A DNA stretch of 64,000 nt from Nisaea sediminum (GTDB lineage: Bacteria; Pseudomonadota; Alphaproteobacteria; Thalassobaculales; Thalassobaculaceae). Within the stretch, counting starts at the first letter, position 1. Each line of letters begins with the position of its first letter. A model generated the notes under the pieces. The model was not told where the DNA came from, did no database searches, and saw nothing but the letters and a program-made list of their open reading frames with translations. Positions 41,455 to 49,498 of the stretch are shown in pieces. The stretch covers positions 124,001 to 188,000 of the forward strand of contig NZ_JACZCQ010000004.1 in the NCBI RefSeq assembly GCF_014904705.1, read 5' to 3'. Made by a program: the position numbers and the translations under genes.

Positions 41455-43473
41455 TCAGAACTGGCGTGCGAGCGTGATCCGGAAGGTCCGGCCCGCCGCG
41501 TTGTCGCCCGAAAGGTGCTCGCGATAATTCTTGTCGAGCAGGTTCTCGACGCCGAAGCGCACTTCGGTTCCTTCCATCACGCCCTCGGACGGTTTCCAGC
41601 TGGCGAACAGGTTGTGCACCGTGTAGCCGTTGGTCGTGAGGGTGGTGCCGGAGACCTTGTCCTGCCCAGCGGCGAAGACGCCGCGCCAACCGAAAGACAG
41701 GTCCTGCTCGGGAAGACGGCCGCCCAGCGTCAGGACGAGTTCGTCGGCCGGGATCGAGTTCAGATCCTCGTCGGTCTCGGTATTCTCGCCGCGGATCATC
41801 GTGTAGGCCGCGCGCGAGAAGAAATATGTGGATTCGTAGGACGCCTCGAACTCGACGCCGACGATCTCCGCCTGGCCGACATTGTAGAAGGTCGCCCGGG
41901 TGTTCTCGCGCTCGATCAGGTTCTCGACCTCGTTGCGGAACAGCGTCGTCTTCGCGGTGAAGGCATCGCTGTCCAACGCGATGTCCCGGAAGGACGCGGC
42001 GACGCCGCCCTCCACATTGAAGGATTGTTCCGGATCAAGATTGAGGTTGCCGCTATTGGCGTCGAACAGTTCGTCCAGCACCGGCAGACGCTCTGTATAG
42101 GAGACGGAACCGAAGACGCCCCAGTTCGGGTTGAGCTGGTAATGCGCGGCCAGCTTCGGGGAAAGCGCGGTGTTCTCGACACTGTCCTGGCTGAAGCTCA
42201 CGCTGCTCGACGGCGTGATGGACTGGTGATCCAGACGGATACCGGGGATCAGTGTCAGCTTGTCCCAGAGCACCAGCTCGTCCTGGACATAGACGCCATA
42301 CTGCTCGGTCTCGCCGCCCGGGTGGAAGTCGATCCCGCCGGTCGTGCTGACCGTGCTGACCGGCGTATCGGCGGTGCGGGTCTGGAAGGCGGTGCTGACG
42401 CCTGTGATCAGATGGTTCTCGTAAGACTGGCCGCTGAAGGACGCCGTGTTCTCGACCCGAGCCTGCCAGGTCTCGTAGGCGTAGAAAGTGTCCTGGAAGA
42501 GCTGAGATGTGCTCGTGTTCTTCAGGGTGGAATTATACTGATCCACCTCGGTGTTCGAATAGGAACCGTAAACCTCCAGGTCGATCAGCGGGTTGTTCGC
42601 CGGCGTATAGCCGTAGCTCAGCACCGCGGTCTGATCTCGTACCTCTCGGTCGATATAGCCGAAATTGAGCGAGGTATTGGTCTGGGAGTAGTTGTCGTTC
42701 TTATCCTCGGTTTCCCAGTGCTGATAGGAGGCGCGCAGCTTGTGCTCCTTGTCCGCACCGAACCGGTAGGTCCCTTTCAGCAGACCCGACGGCGCCTCGA
42801 AGTCCGAGCCGGTCACAGCATTGCCGTCGCCGTCCTCATACTCTCCCGCCCGGCGGTAGTTGAAGGCGCCGAGGAGATCCAGGTCGTCGACGGGCCGCGC
42901 GGCGAAGATGCTCGAGGTCAGGAAACCGGACTCGTTGTCGTGGGCCTCGAACTTCTGCCGGAACGCGTACTTGTCGTCCCCCTTCAGATAATCGGCCGCA
43001 TCCTTGGTCGTGACGTCGATCACGCCGCCGAGCGCACCGGAGCCATAGAGTGTCGAGGAGGCCGGGCCGCGCAGCACTTCGACGCCCTTGTAGAGTTCAG
43101 GGTCGGAAAAGAAGGACCCCATCCGGTACTGCTCGTGGAATTTGGTGGCGCCGTCCACGCGGACGATCAGCCGGTTCTCGTCGGCGGAGCCGAGCGAGCC
43201 GATACCGCGGATGTTGAAGCTCTCGCCGAGCACCCGCTCGGAGCCGATCGCCTTCACGCCCGGCAGGTCGGTCAGCACGTCGCCGATGGTGGTCGGCTGC
43301 GCCGCTTCCAGGTCTTCCTGGTCGACGACGGACACCGATTGCGGGGTCTCGATGGCTACTTTTTCCTTGCCCGCGGAAATCACGATCCGGTCGAGCCGTG
43401 TGGCCTCCTGGGCATCAGCCGGCAGGGCCACAGCGGTGGCGATACACGCCGCCGCAGCGATGTAAACACGCAT
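41455..43473 (-). CDS. hmuR: TonB-dependent outer-membrane heme receptor
   Basis: A 672-residue outer-membrane receptor. The signal peptide ends near PADAQ and the TonB box is probably LDRIVISA. The plug domain has SVSVVDQEDLEAAQPTTIGDVLTDLPGV and VEVLRGPASSTLYGSGALGG, and a 22-strand barrel ends in the terminal Phe (RITLARQF). The region YTERLPVLDELFD followed by LNLDPEQSFNVEGG resembles the FRAP/NPNL area of heme receptors in degenerate form. Location at the head of the hmu genes and next to hmuP supports heme as ligand. It relies on the TonB-ExbBD system encoded 0.5-3 kb upstream. Confidence 0.9.
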   Translation of the reverse strand: MRVYIAAAACIATAVALPADAQEATRLDRIVISAGKEKVAIETPQSVSVVDQEDLEAAQPTTIGDVLTDLPGVKAIGSERVLGESFNIRGIGSLGSADENRLIVRVDGATKFHEQYRMGSFFSDPELYKGVEVLRGPASSTLYGSGALGGVIDVTTKDAADYLKGDDKYAFRQKFEAHDNESGFLTSSIFAARPVDDLDLLGAFNYRRAGEYEDGDGNAVTGSDFEAPSGLLKGTYRFGADKEHKLRASYQHWETEDKNDNYSQTNTSLNFGYIDREVRDQTAVLSYGYTPANNPLIDLEVYGSYSNTEVDQYNSTLKNTSTSQLFQDTFYAYETWQARVENTASFSGQSYENHLITGVSTAFQTRTADTPVSTVSTTGGIDFHPGGETEQYGVYVQDELVLWDKLTLIPGIRLDHQSITPSSSVSFSQDSVENTALSPKLAAHYQLNPNWGVFGSVSYTERLPVLDELFDANSGNLNLDPEQSFNVEGGVAASFRDIALDSDAFTAKTTLFRNEVENLIERENTRATFYNVGQAEIVGVEFEASYESTYFFSRAAYTMIRGENTETDEDLNSIPADELVLTLGGRLPEQDLSFGWRGVFAAGQDKVSGTTLTTNGYTVHNLFASWKPSEGVMEGTEVRFGVENLLDKNYREHLSGDNAAGRTFRITLARQF

Positions 43474-43573
43474 TCAAAAGCCTCTTCGTCAGAAGGTCGC
43501 TGGTGGTTAGCTGCCTAGCGAAAAGGCTGGGTGGCTGAATGTTGCAGGCCGGAGCGGCGCCCCGGTGATCCGG

Positions 43574-43840
43574 TTATTTCGTCAGGATGAGCTTGTTGTT
43601 GTTGGTAACGCGGAGCCGGTATTCGGCGCCGTTGAAGAGAAGAAAGACCTCCCGGTCGTTCCCCATCAGGTCGCTCACATGGATTCGGGTCTTCTCGTCC
43701 GAACCGTCCGATTGCGCAGCGGAAGCGGTCTCACCGTCTTCCGGCTTGTCCGAGGGTGTCCCCGCCAACAACTCGGCTACTCCTGCTTTTTCCAGATCAC
43801 GCGAAGCGGCATTCCCCACCGCATTGTTGATCAATGTCAT
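43574..43840 (-). CDS. hmuP: HemP/HmuP-like hemin uptake regulatory protein
   Basis: This 88-residue protein ends with the HemP domain (HVSDLMGNDREVFLLFNGAEYRLRVTNNN, then KLILTK), a small fold found in proteins that promote heme-receptor expression, as HmuP does with Irr in Bradyrhizobium. ATG 43840 is chosen: the frame is open to 43894, but that extension would cover the Fur-like box, which belongs in the promoter. The usual Gly before KLILTK is Asn. It begins the heme operon, 100 bp before the receptor gene. Confidence 0.85.
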   Translation of the reverse strand: MTLINNAVGNAASRDLEKAGVAELLAGTPSDKPEDGETASAAQSDGSDEKTRIHVSDLMGNDREVFLLFNGAEYRLRVTNNNKLILTK

Positions 43841-43860
43841 AATGCGGCAATTTCGTAAAT

Positions 43861-43879
43861 GCAAATCATTCTCATTAGT
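43861..43879. promoter_or_regulatory. Fur-like box upstream of hmuP
   Basis: Read on the minus strand, ACTAATGAGAATGATTTGC matches 13 of 19 positions of the classical Fur box. It lies 20 bp upstream of the chosen hmuP start, between tonB and hmuP. Iron-dependent repression of the heme operon by Fur or an Irr-type regulator is predicted. Confidence 0.65.
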
Positions 43880-43922
43880 GATGCGGATATTCATTCATGA
43901 CAGAACCCGCCGCAGGACGCCG

Positions 43923-44963
43923 TCAGCGGAGTCTGAAATCGATCGATGTCGTCAGTTCGAGCGTGGCGCCGCCGATTTCCGGAGGCATGGAGGGCATCGG
44001 GTTCGCCCGCTTCAGGAGCTCGAGAACCGCCTCGTCCAGAACCCGCTTTCCGGAACTCTCGACAATCGAATGCTCGAGCACGCTTCCGGCGCGGTCGATC
44101 AGGAAGCGGAACTGGACCGTTCCCTCATAGCGTCTGAGGCGCGCCGCACGCGGATACTTCTTGTGCCGTTCGAGCCAGCTCTGAAGCGACGCGAGGTAGG
44201 ATTTGCGCGCGCCAGCCGCACCGCCTCCGCCCGACGCCGCCTGCAATGTGCCGGCTGTGGTCGAGAGGGTCGGCGAAGAGGCCGCTGCATCGAAGAACGC
44301 GCCCGATCCCTTCTTCTTCTCTGCGACAGACCGTTCCGACGCTGGCTCCGCCGACGGTGCCGGATCAGGCTTCGCGGCCTTTGCCTCAACCGGTTCCACC
44401 GCCTTGACCGGGCGTGGTGGAACCGCGACCGCCGCCGTGACAGGTTGCGGCTTCGGCTCCGGCCGGAGCTGGGGTACCGGCGCCGGGGCAACGGGTTCCG
44501 AGACCGCCTGGACGGTCTCCGCCTCCACGACCGGTACTTCGACCGCCTCCGCGACGACCGGCGCGGGTTCAACCGGCTCTGAGACCTCCACAGGTTCGGC
44601 CGGCACCGTCTCCGCGACCACCGTCTCCACTGCCTCTGGGATCGGGGCCGTCTCGACCGGCACCGTCGTGTCGGTGATGCTTTGAACCATCTCCACAGGA
44701 GGCGCCTGTTCCAGCGTCACCTCCTCGGCCGTGCCCTCGACAACGCCTTCGGCCTGCGCCGCACCGACCTCGCCGATCTCCTGCGCGCCGCCCGCCTCGC
44801 CAATCATAACGGTGAGTCCGCCCGACGCCGCATCGAACGCACTTGTCGCGGGATCCTGAAAGGCAGCCATCGACCAGATCGCCGCGCCATGCAGCACCAC
44901 GGCGACCGTAAAGCCGGCCACCTTGGAGGAGAAGTCAACGCGCCGCCCGATCACCGCGCTCAT
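43923..44963 (-). CDS. tonB: TonB energy-transducing protein
   Basis: A 346-residue protein with an N-terminal membrane anchor (KVAGFTVAVVLHGAAIWSMAAF, including the TonB-type His), a long periplasmic linker rich in Pro, Val, Ala and Glu (about 80-230), and a C-terminal TonB fold: YPRAARLRRYEGTVQFRFLIDRAG and SSGKRVLDEAVLELLKRA. It links ExbBD proton flow to the receptor. It is coupled to the second exbD by ATGA and ends the exb operon; the heme operon follows after a Fur-like box. Confidence 0.92.
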   Translation of the reverse strand: MSAVIGRRVDFSSKVAGFTVAVVLHGAAIWSMAAFQDPATSAFDAASGGLTVMIGEAGGAQEIGEVGAAQAEGVVEGTAEEVTLEQAPPVEMVQSITDTTVPVETAPIPEAVETVVAETVPAEPVEVSEPVEPAPVVAEAVEVPVVEAETVQAVSEPVAPAPVPQLRPEPKPQPVTAAVAVPPRPVKAVEPVEAKAAKPDPAPSAEPASERSVAEKKKGSGAFFDAAASSPTLSTTAGTLQAASGGGGAAGARKSYLASLQSWLERHKKYPRAARLRRYEGTVQFRFLIDRAGSVLEHSIVESSGKRVLDEAVLELLKRANPMPSMPPEIGGATLELTTSIDFRLR

Positions 44964-45361
44964 GACGCCCCCGTCGCCAAAAGGCCAAGTTCCTTCAGAC
45001 CGACCGCCCGGAGTTCCTCGATCAGCGCGATCACCTCGGCCGCGTCGCTCTTTGCATCGGCCTTAAGCTTGAGACGCCCGTCCGGGTGCTCCGCGAACCA
45101 GGCCGTCAGCCGCGCGACGATCTGATCGCGTCCGACAATCTCGTCCCGGAAGGACAGGGCGCCTTGTTCGTCGACGAGCAGAATCGCGGTTGTATCGTCC
45201 GGCAGCTCCGTCGCAAGGGTTTCCGGCGGGTCGATGTTGAGCATGTCCGCCTTTTCCAACGCACCGGCCAGCATGAAAAAGATCAGCAGCAGGAAGACCA
45301 CGTTGATCAGAGGCAGCACGTTCTCGGCCGCGGATTTCCGCTTTGGTTTGACAAGGCGCAT
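44960..45361 (-). CDS. exbD: ExbD/TolR-family protein with Asn in place of the membrane Asp
   Basis: A 133-residue ExbD-type protein with one N-terminal membrane helix and a periplasmic domain. In the helix the family's proton-carrying Asp is replaced: it reads NVLPLINVVFLLLIFF, where the sister gene has SLTPLIDVVFILLVFF. The codon is AAC. The two exbD genes are adjacent (3 nt apart), so a mixed ExbD1-ExbD2 dimer with a single titratable Asp is possible. It is coupled to tonB by ATGA. Confidence 0.88.
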   Translation of the reverse strand: MRLVKPKRKSAAENVLPLINVVFLLLIFFMLAGALEKADMLNIDPPETLATELPDDTTAILLVDEQGALSFRDEIVGRDQIVARLTAWFAEHPDGRLKLKADAKSDAAEVIALIEELRAVGLKELGLLATGAS

Positions 45362-45364
45362 TCC

Positions 45365-45769
45365 TCAGCGCTCCCGGCGGCCGGCGAGCGTGACGTCGGT
45401 CAGCCCCTGTGCCGCCGCTAGGTCGACGGTGTCGACCAGAGCCTGCAACGGCACGCCGCGCTCCGCCTCAAGGACGATCTTCGGCTTTTTCCCGCGCCCG
45501 GCCAGCGACGCCAGCCGCTCGGAGAACGCGGCATGATCCATGCTCTCGCCAGAGACGAGAAAACCGCCGTCGGACCGCAGCTTCACAAGAACAGAACCTT
45601 CGGATACCGCACCGGCCCCGCCGAGAGTCGCCGTCTGCAGACCGATGGCGCGCCAGTCAAGAAAGCTGGAAGCCAGCATGAAGAACACCAGAAGGATGAA
45701 GACCACGTCGATCAGCGGCGTGAGAGATATCTCCGCCGAAGGACGCCGCCGCCGCGCTGCGAGGCGCAT
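45365..45769 (-). CDS. exbD: ExbD/TolR-family proton channel protein
   Basis: A 134-residue protein with a basic N-terminus, one membrane helix carrying the essential Asp (SLTPLIDVVFILLVFFM) and a periplasmic domain ending in the ExbD pattern (VDLAAAQGLTDVTLAG). It works with ExbB as the proton-driven motor for TonB. It lies 6 nt after exbB and 3 nt before the second exbD. Confidence 0.92.
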   Translation of the reverse strand: MRLAARRRRPSAEISLTPLIDVVFILLVFFMLASSFLDWRAIGLQTATLGGAGAVSEGSVLVKLRSDGGFLVSGESMDHAAFSERLASLAGRGKKPKIVLEAERGVPLQALVDTVDLAAAQGLTDVTLAGRRER

Positions 45770-45775
45770 GTCCGC

Positions 45776-46468
45776 CTACTCCGCGCCCTGCAGAACGGCC
45801 GCTGCCGGCGCGCGGCGGGCCATCTTTTCTTCGGCGATGCCCGGCGCGGCGGTGAAGACCTGCGTTGCCGCGTCTTCCATCGCCCGCCCTGCGCGCTCGA
45901 CGATGCCATCGAGCAACTGATGCGCCGCGGTCGCGGGAATGGCGACGACGAGACCGGCCGCCGTTGTCAGCAGGGCAACCCAGATACCGCCGGAAAGGAT
46001 CGAGGGATCGACCTTGTTCCCCGCCTCTTCCAGCGCCTGGAACGCATCGATCATGCCGATCACCGTTCCGAGCAGACCGATCAGCGGGCTCAGCATCGCG
46101 ATTGCGGAAAGTAGACGCAGGCCGGAGGAAAGTCGGTCGAGAAAGAGCCCTGCGACACGCTCCACTTCCTCGCGCATCCCGGCATCGTTCAACTTGCCGC
46201 TAAGGCGGAGTTGCATCGCATATCGCGCCATCGCGGACGCGGGATGCTCGTCGCCGTCAATCCGTGCGACGGCGGCCGATCCCTGCCCGGACCGCCAAAG
46301 CCTCAGCGCGTCGTCCCGATCGCCGCCGCCCCAAAGGCGCAGCATCTGGAACTGCACCAGCTTGGAGACGAACACGGTGGTCGCCAGGACGGACAAGAGC
46401 GCGAGCAGATACATGATCGGCCCACCCGCCTCCATGAACCTCTGCACCTGATCGATAGCTGACGTCAT
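45776..46468 (-). CDS. exbB: ExbB/TolQ-family proton channel protein
   Basis: A 230-residue MotA/TolQ/ExbB-family membrane protein with three membrane helices: GGPIMYLLALLSVLATTVFVS near the start, then a long cytoplasmic loop, LSPLIGLLGTVIGMIDAFQAL and GIWVALLTTAAGLVVAIPATAAH. These carry the conserved Thr and Gly residues of the proton path. ATG 46468 is preceded by GGAGAAATGCA. The upstream extension of the frame runs into the neighbouring gene and is rejected. Confidence 0.92.
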   Translation of the reverse strand: MTSAIDQVQRFMEAGGPIMYLLALLSVLATTVFVSKLVQFQMLRLWGGGDRDDALRLWRSGQGSAAVARIDGDEHPASAMARYAMQLRLSGKLNDAGMREEVERVAGLFLDRLSSGLRLLSAIAMLSPLIGLLGTVIGMIDAFQALEEAGNKVDPSILSGGIWVALLTTAAGLVVAIPATAAHQLLDGIVERAGRAMEDAATQVFTAAPGIAEEKMARRAPAAAVLQGAE

Positions 46469-46502
46469 TGCATTTCTCCCGGGACCGGCGCGCGCCGTCC
46501 GC

Positions 46503-46967
46503 TCACTGGGTGAAGGGAACCGTCGTCCGCGCGGCGGTTTCGATGCTGCTGGCGCACTGTTCCAGAGAGGCAGCCTCGGCCCCCTCGACCTCGCAGGCAA
46601 GCACGCCGTTCATCAGCATCCGGCGCACATTGCCGCACTCGATGGATTTCAGATCGAAGAGCTTGACCCGCGTGTGCCCGGTGCCGATCGGCCCGAGTTC
46701 GGCGCCGACGCGGCGCGCAACAATGCCGTCGGAGTCGAAGGCAACAATGTCGAGCTTGAGGCGTGCCAGATCCGCTCCGGTGCCGTTGTTCAGCACCCAG
46801 GTGGTGCGGCAATCCTCGCCCGCCGGCTCCATCTTGTTCAGTTCGACCAGAAGGCGCTTACCGGAAAGATCGGCAGCACTCACGGAAACAGAGAGCACCG
46901 CCGACGCCAGCACCGTCAAAATCGTCCAGAAGAAACGCTCGAAGCGCATGTGGCCCCTCGTCTGCAA
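46503..46967 (-). CDS. conserved-looking periplasmic protein of unknown function heading the exb operon
   Basis: A 154-residue protein (148 if started at ATG 46949) with an N-terminal hydrophobic signal (FFWTILTVLASAVLSVSVSAA). The mature part resembles an immunoglobulin-like beta sandwich, with alternating strands such as CRTTWVLNNGTGADLARLKLDIVAFDSDG, and has four Cys that could form disulfides. No known domain was recognised. Its gene lies 34 bp before exbB and directly behind a Fur-like box, so it is probably an iron-regulated accessory of this TonB system. Confidence 0.7.
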   Translation of the reverse strand: MQTRGHMRFERFFWTILTVLASAVLSVSVSAADLSGKRLLVELNKMEPAGEDCRTTWVLNNGTGADLARLKLDIVAFDSDGIVARRVGAELGPIGTGHTRVKLFDLKSIECGNVRRMLMNGVLACEVEGAEAASLEQCASSIETAARTTVPFTQ

Positions 46968-46977
46968 ACACCGAAAT

Positions 46978-46996
46978 GCGAGTCATTCTCATTTGA
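46978..46996. promoter_or_regulatory. Fur-like box upstream of the exb-tonB operon
   Basis: GCGAGTCATTCTCATTTGA shares the 11-mer TCATTCTCATT with the box before hmuP and matches 11 of 19 Fur-box positions by my alignment. It lies 11-29 bp before the first gene of the operon, suggesting common iron control of the two operons. Confidence 0.55.
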
Positions 46997-47056
46997 GAGG
47001 TCCTTGGTACAGGAAGGACCCTCGAAACGCAACCGCTCTCAGTGTCGCAGTCGGCC

Positions 47057-48169
47057 TCAACGCGGTTCGATTACGCCATCGATTTCGGTGCGGGCGAAAT
47101 TCAGCCGCTCCATGATCGGGGCATCCGAAAAACGGAAGAGATCGAAACCGGTTTCCGCCTGCAGCGACCACTGCACCCAGGACGGAACGACGAACATGTC
47201 GCCCTTCTCCAGCTTATGCTTTGTGCCGTCCAGTACCACCGCACCCTTGCCGTCGAAGACCTGAAAGACAGAGGACCCTACCTCGCGGCGCGACACCGTC
47301 GCGGTTCCGGCGCGAAGGCGGTGAAACTCGGTGCGCATGGTTGACATGACGTCGCCGCCGGTGGTCGGGTTCACATAGCGGATTGCCGCATGACCCTTCT
47401 CGACGGTGACGTCGTAGCCCTCGTCTTCGAGCTTCAGCTGCTCGGAGAGCGCCCGGTCGGTGTGGACCCAGCGATAGGCGCCGATCGGCGAGCTCGGCGT
47501 CGCCTTCAGTCGGGAGAGCGGACGCAGGCCCGGATGGCACCACAGCCGCTCGCCGCGGGAGAATTCCGGTGTCGAGGCATCGCTCACCTTCTCCGGGCCG
47601 AACTCGAAGAAGCCGACATCGTTCTGCTGCGAGAACGGGATATCGAGCCCGTCGATCCAGGCCATCGGCTTGTCGGTCACGTTCTGGTGGCCGTGGAAGT
47701 GCCAGCCCGGGGTCAACAGCAGGTCGCCCCGGCTCATCCGGACGGGATCTCCGTTGACCACCGTCCAGACCCCTTCGCCTTCGACCACGAAGCGGAAGGC
47801 GTTCTGGGAATGCCGGTGCTCCGGCGCGGTTTCTTTCGGGCCGAGATACTGGATCGCGGCCCACATGGTCGGGCTGACATAGGCGTTGCCGCCGAGCCCC
47901 GGATTGGCGAGGCCGATGGCGCGGCGCTCTCCGCCGCGGCCGACCGGCACCAGCTCGCCGGATTTTTCCGCGAGCGGCAGCAACTTCGACCATTTCCAGA
48001 CATGAGGAACGGCTTTCGGCGAGGGATGCGAGGGCATCAGGTCGGCGCGCTGGGTCCAGAGCGGCAGCAACGACTCTTCCTCGAAGCCTTTATAAAGTGC
48101 GCGCAGCTCCGGCGTGTCGTGCGGCTGCATGCCGTGCGGGGCCGCCGCCTTGTCCTTGTCCGGTCCCAT
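47057..48169 (-). CDS. gtdA: gentisate 1,2-dioxygenase
   Basis: A 370-residue bicupin ring-cleavage dioxygenase. The N-terminal cupin has the Fe-binding pattern APEHRHSQNAFRFVVEGEG and PGWHFHGHQN; the C-terminal cupin (EVGSSVFQVFDGKGAVVLDG) is less conserved, as in the family. It opens gentisate between C1 and C2 to maleylpyruvate using Fe(II). ATG 48169 has GGAGACGAGG upstream; the longer frame enters the preceding gene. It lies 14 nt after the hydroxylase that should supply gentisate. Maleylpyruvate isomerase and fumarylpyruvate hydrolase are not in the window. Confidence 0.92.
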   Translation of the reverse strand: MGPDKDKAAAPHGMQPHDTPELRALYKGFEEESLLPLWTQRADLMPSHPSPKAVPHVWKWSKLLPLAEKSGELVPVGRGGERRAIGLANPGLGGNAYVSPTMWAAIQYLGPKETAPEHRHSQNAFRFVVEGEGVWTVVNGDPVRMSRGDLLLTPGWHFHGHQNVTDKPMAWIDGLDIPFSQQNDVGFFEFGPEKVSDASTPEFSRGERLWCHPGLRPLSRLKATPSSPIGAYRWVHTDRALSEQLKLEDEGYDVTVEKGHAAIRYVNPTTGGDVMSTMRTEFHRLRAGTATVSRREVGSSVFQVFDGKGAVVLDGTKHKLEKGDMFVVPSWVQWSLQAETGFDLFRFSDAPIMERLNFARTEIDGVIEPR

Positions 48170-48183
48170 AGCCTCGTCTCCTC

Positions 48184-49368
48184 TCAGTTCTGCAATCCGT
48201 TCGAGCCATAGAGCCAGTGCAGCCGGTCGTACCATTCCTCCGGCGTGCGGCTCGACATGATCTGGTTCCGGGTCGCCGCGATGGCGCCGTCCGGGTGATA
48301 GATGTAATCGCCGATCAGGCGGCTGCTGACCTGGACCCGCGTGGTGCGCGGCAGCCGCATGTCGCGATAGGTGTTGAGCGCGGCCTCGATTCCGTCGTGA
48401 CTCTCCATGCAATGGGCGAGGCAGACCGCGTCCTCCATCGCCATGCAGGCGCCCTGGGCGAAATATTGCAGCATCGGATGGGCGGCATCGCCAAGCAGCG
48501 CGACACGCCCGTCGACCCATTTGTCCACCGGATCGCGGTCGCAGAGCACCCAGAGCTTCCAGTTCTCGCCATGCTCGATGATCTGCCGGGCGCGCGGATG
48601 GATATGCTCGAAGCCCTGCGCGACTTCTTCCTTGGAAACCGGCCGGCCGGAAATCGCCTCCTGCAGGTCACGGTGATAGGTCACCACCAGATTGAAGACC
48701 TTCCAGCCCTTCAGCGGGTAATGGACGATATGGCATTTCGGCCCGGCCCAGAGGGTCGCCGCGTTCCAGCGCAGGTCCTCGGGCATCTGCTCCGTCGGGA
48801 TCACAGAACGGTAGGTCGTGTGTCCGGAGATACGCGGCTCGCCGTCGCCGACAAGCTGGGCCCGGATCGGAGAGCGCAGCCCTTCGGCCGCGATCAGCGC
48901 ACATCCGGTCACCGGTTCGCGGCCGTCGAGCTTCAGGGTGACGCTGCTGCCGTCCTGCTCATAGCCCAGCGATCTGTGACTGGTGCGGAGCTCGACCAGC
49001 GGGCTCGCCACGCAATAATCCAGCAGCACCTTGTGCAGGTCCGCGCGGTGCACGACGGCATAGGGATTGCCCATGTGGCGGCGGAAGTCCTCGCCGAGCG
49101 GGATCTGCGCGATCTCGCCGCCTTCCTTGGCATCCATAAGGCGGAGCGCATCGATATAGACCGCTTTCGCCCGCGCCTCGTCGCCGACGCCGAGCGTGTC
49201 GAAGGAATGGAATGCGTTCGGGCCGATCTGGATGCCGGCTCCGATCTCGCCCAGTTCGGCCGCCTGCTCGAACACGATCGAGGCAATGCCCTTCTGCGCG
49301 AGGCCCGCCGCAGCCGCAAGCCCGCCAATGCCGCCACCGGCGATCAGTATGGATCGACCCGCCATCAA
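48184..49368 (-). CDS. 3-hydroxybenzoate 6-hydroxylase (FAD monooxygenase)
   Basis: A 394-residue class A flavoprotein monooxygenase with the N-terminal ILIAGGGIGGLAAAAGLAQKG Rossmann motif, the middle motif ALIAAEGLRSPIRAQLVG (DG-type) and the C-terminal FAD motif GRVALLGDAAHPMLQYFAQG. The family includes salicylate and 3-hydroxybenzoate 6-hydroxylases. Direct coupling to gentisate dioxygenase points to 3-hydroxybenzoate to gentisate with NADH and O2; salicylate 5-hydroxylation uses a different enzyme class. It is divergent from a MarR regulator across a palindromic operator. Two ATGs at the start are both usable. Confidence 0.88.
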   Translation of the reverse strand: MMAGRSILIAGGGIGGLAAAAGLAQKGIASIVFEQAAELGEIGAGIQIGPNAFHSFDTLGVGDEARAKAVYIDALRLMDAKEGGEIAQIPLGEDFRRHMGNPYAVVHRADLHKVLLDYCVASPLVELRTSHRSLGYEQDGSSVTLKLDGREPVTGCALIAAEGLRSPIRAQLVGDGEPRISGHTTYRSVIPTEQMPEDLRWNAATLWAGPKCHIVHYPLKGWKVFNLVVTYHRDLQEAISGRPVSKEEVAQGFEHIHPRARQIIEHGENWKLWVLCDRDPVDKWVDGRVALLGDAAHPMLQYFAQGACMAMEDAVCLAHCMESHDGIEAALNTYRDMRLPRTTRVQVSSRLIGDYIYHPDGAIAATRNQIMSSRTPEEWYDRLHWLYGSNGLQN

Positions 49369-49456
49369 TTCCTCCCTTGCCCGCCATCTTCAACGCGGCG
49401 GCATACGGTATCGGCGTCCGGAGAACTGAATACCCGTTGCGCCTGGAGGTCAAGTT

Positions 49457-49475
49457 GATAAGTATACTTACTATC
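49457..49475. promoter_or_regulatory. MarR-type operator between hydroxylase and marR genes
   Basis: The region contains the perfect 12-bp palindrome TAAGTATACTTA (49459-49470), flanked by outer GATA (49457) and TATC (49472), giving a near-symmetric 19-bp site. Its position in the divergent promoter 24 bp before the marR start fits autoregulation and control of the gentisate genes. Confidence 0.6.
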
Positions 49476-49498
49476 TAATTTGCAACCGGAGATCCGCG

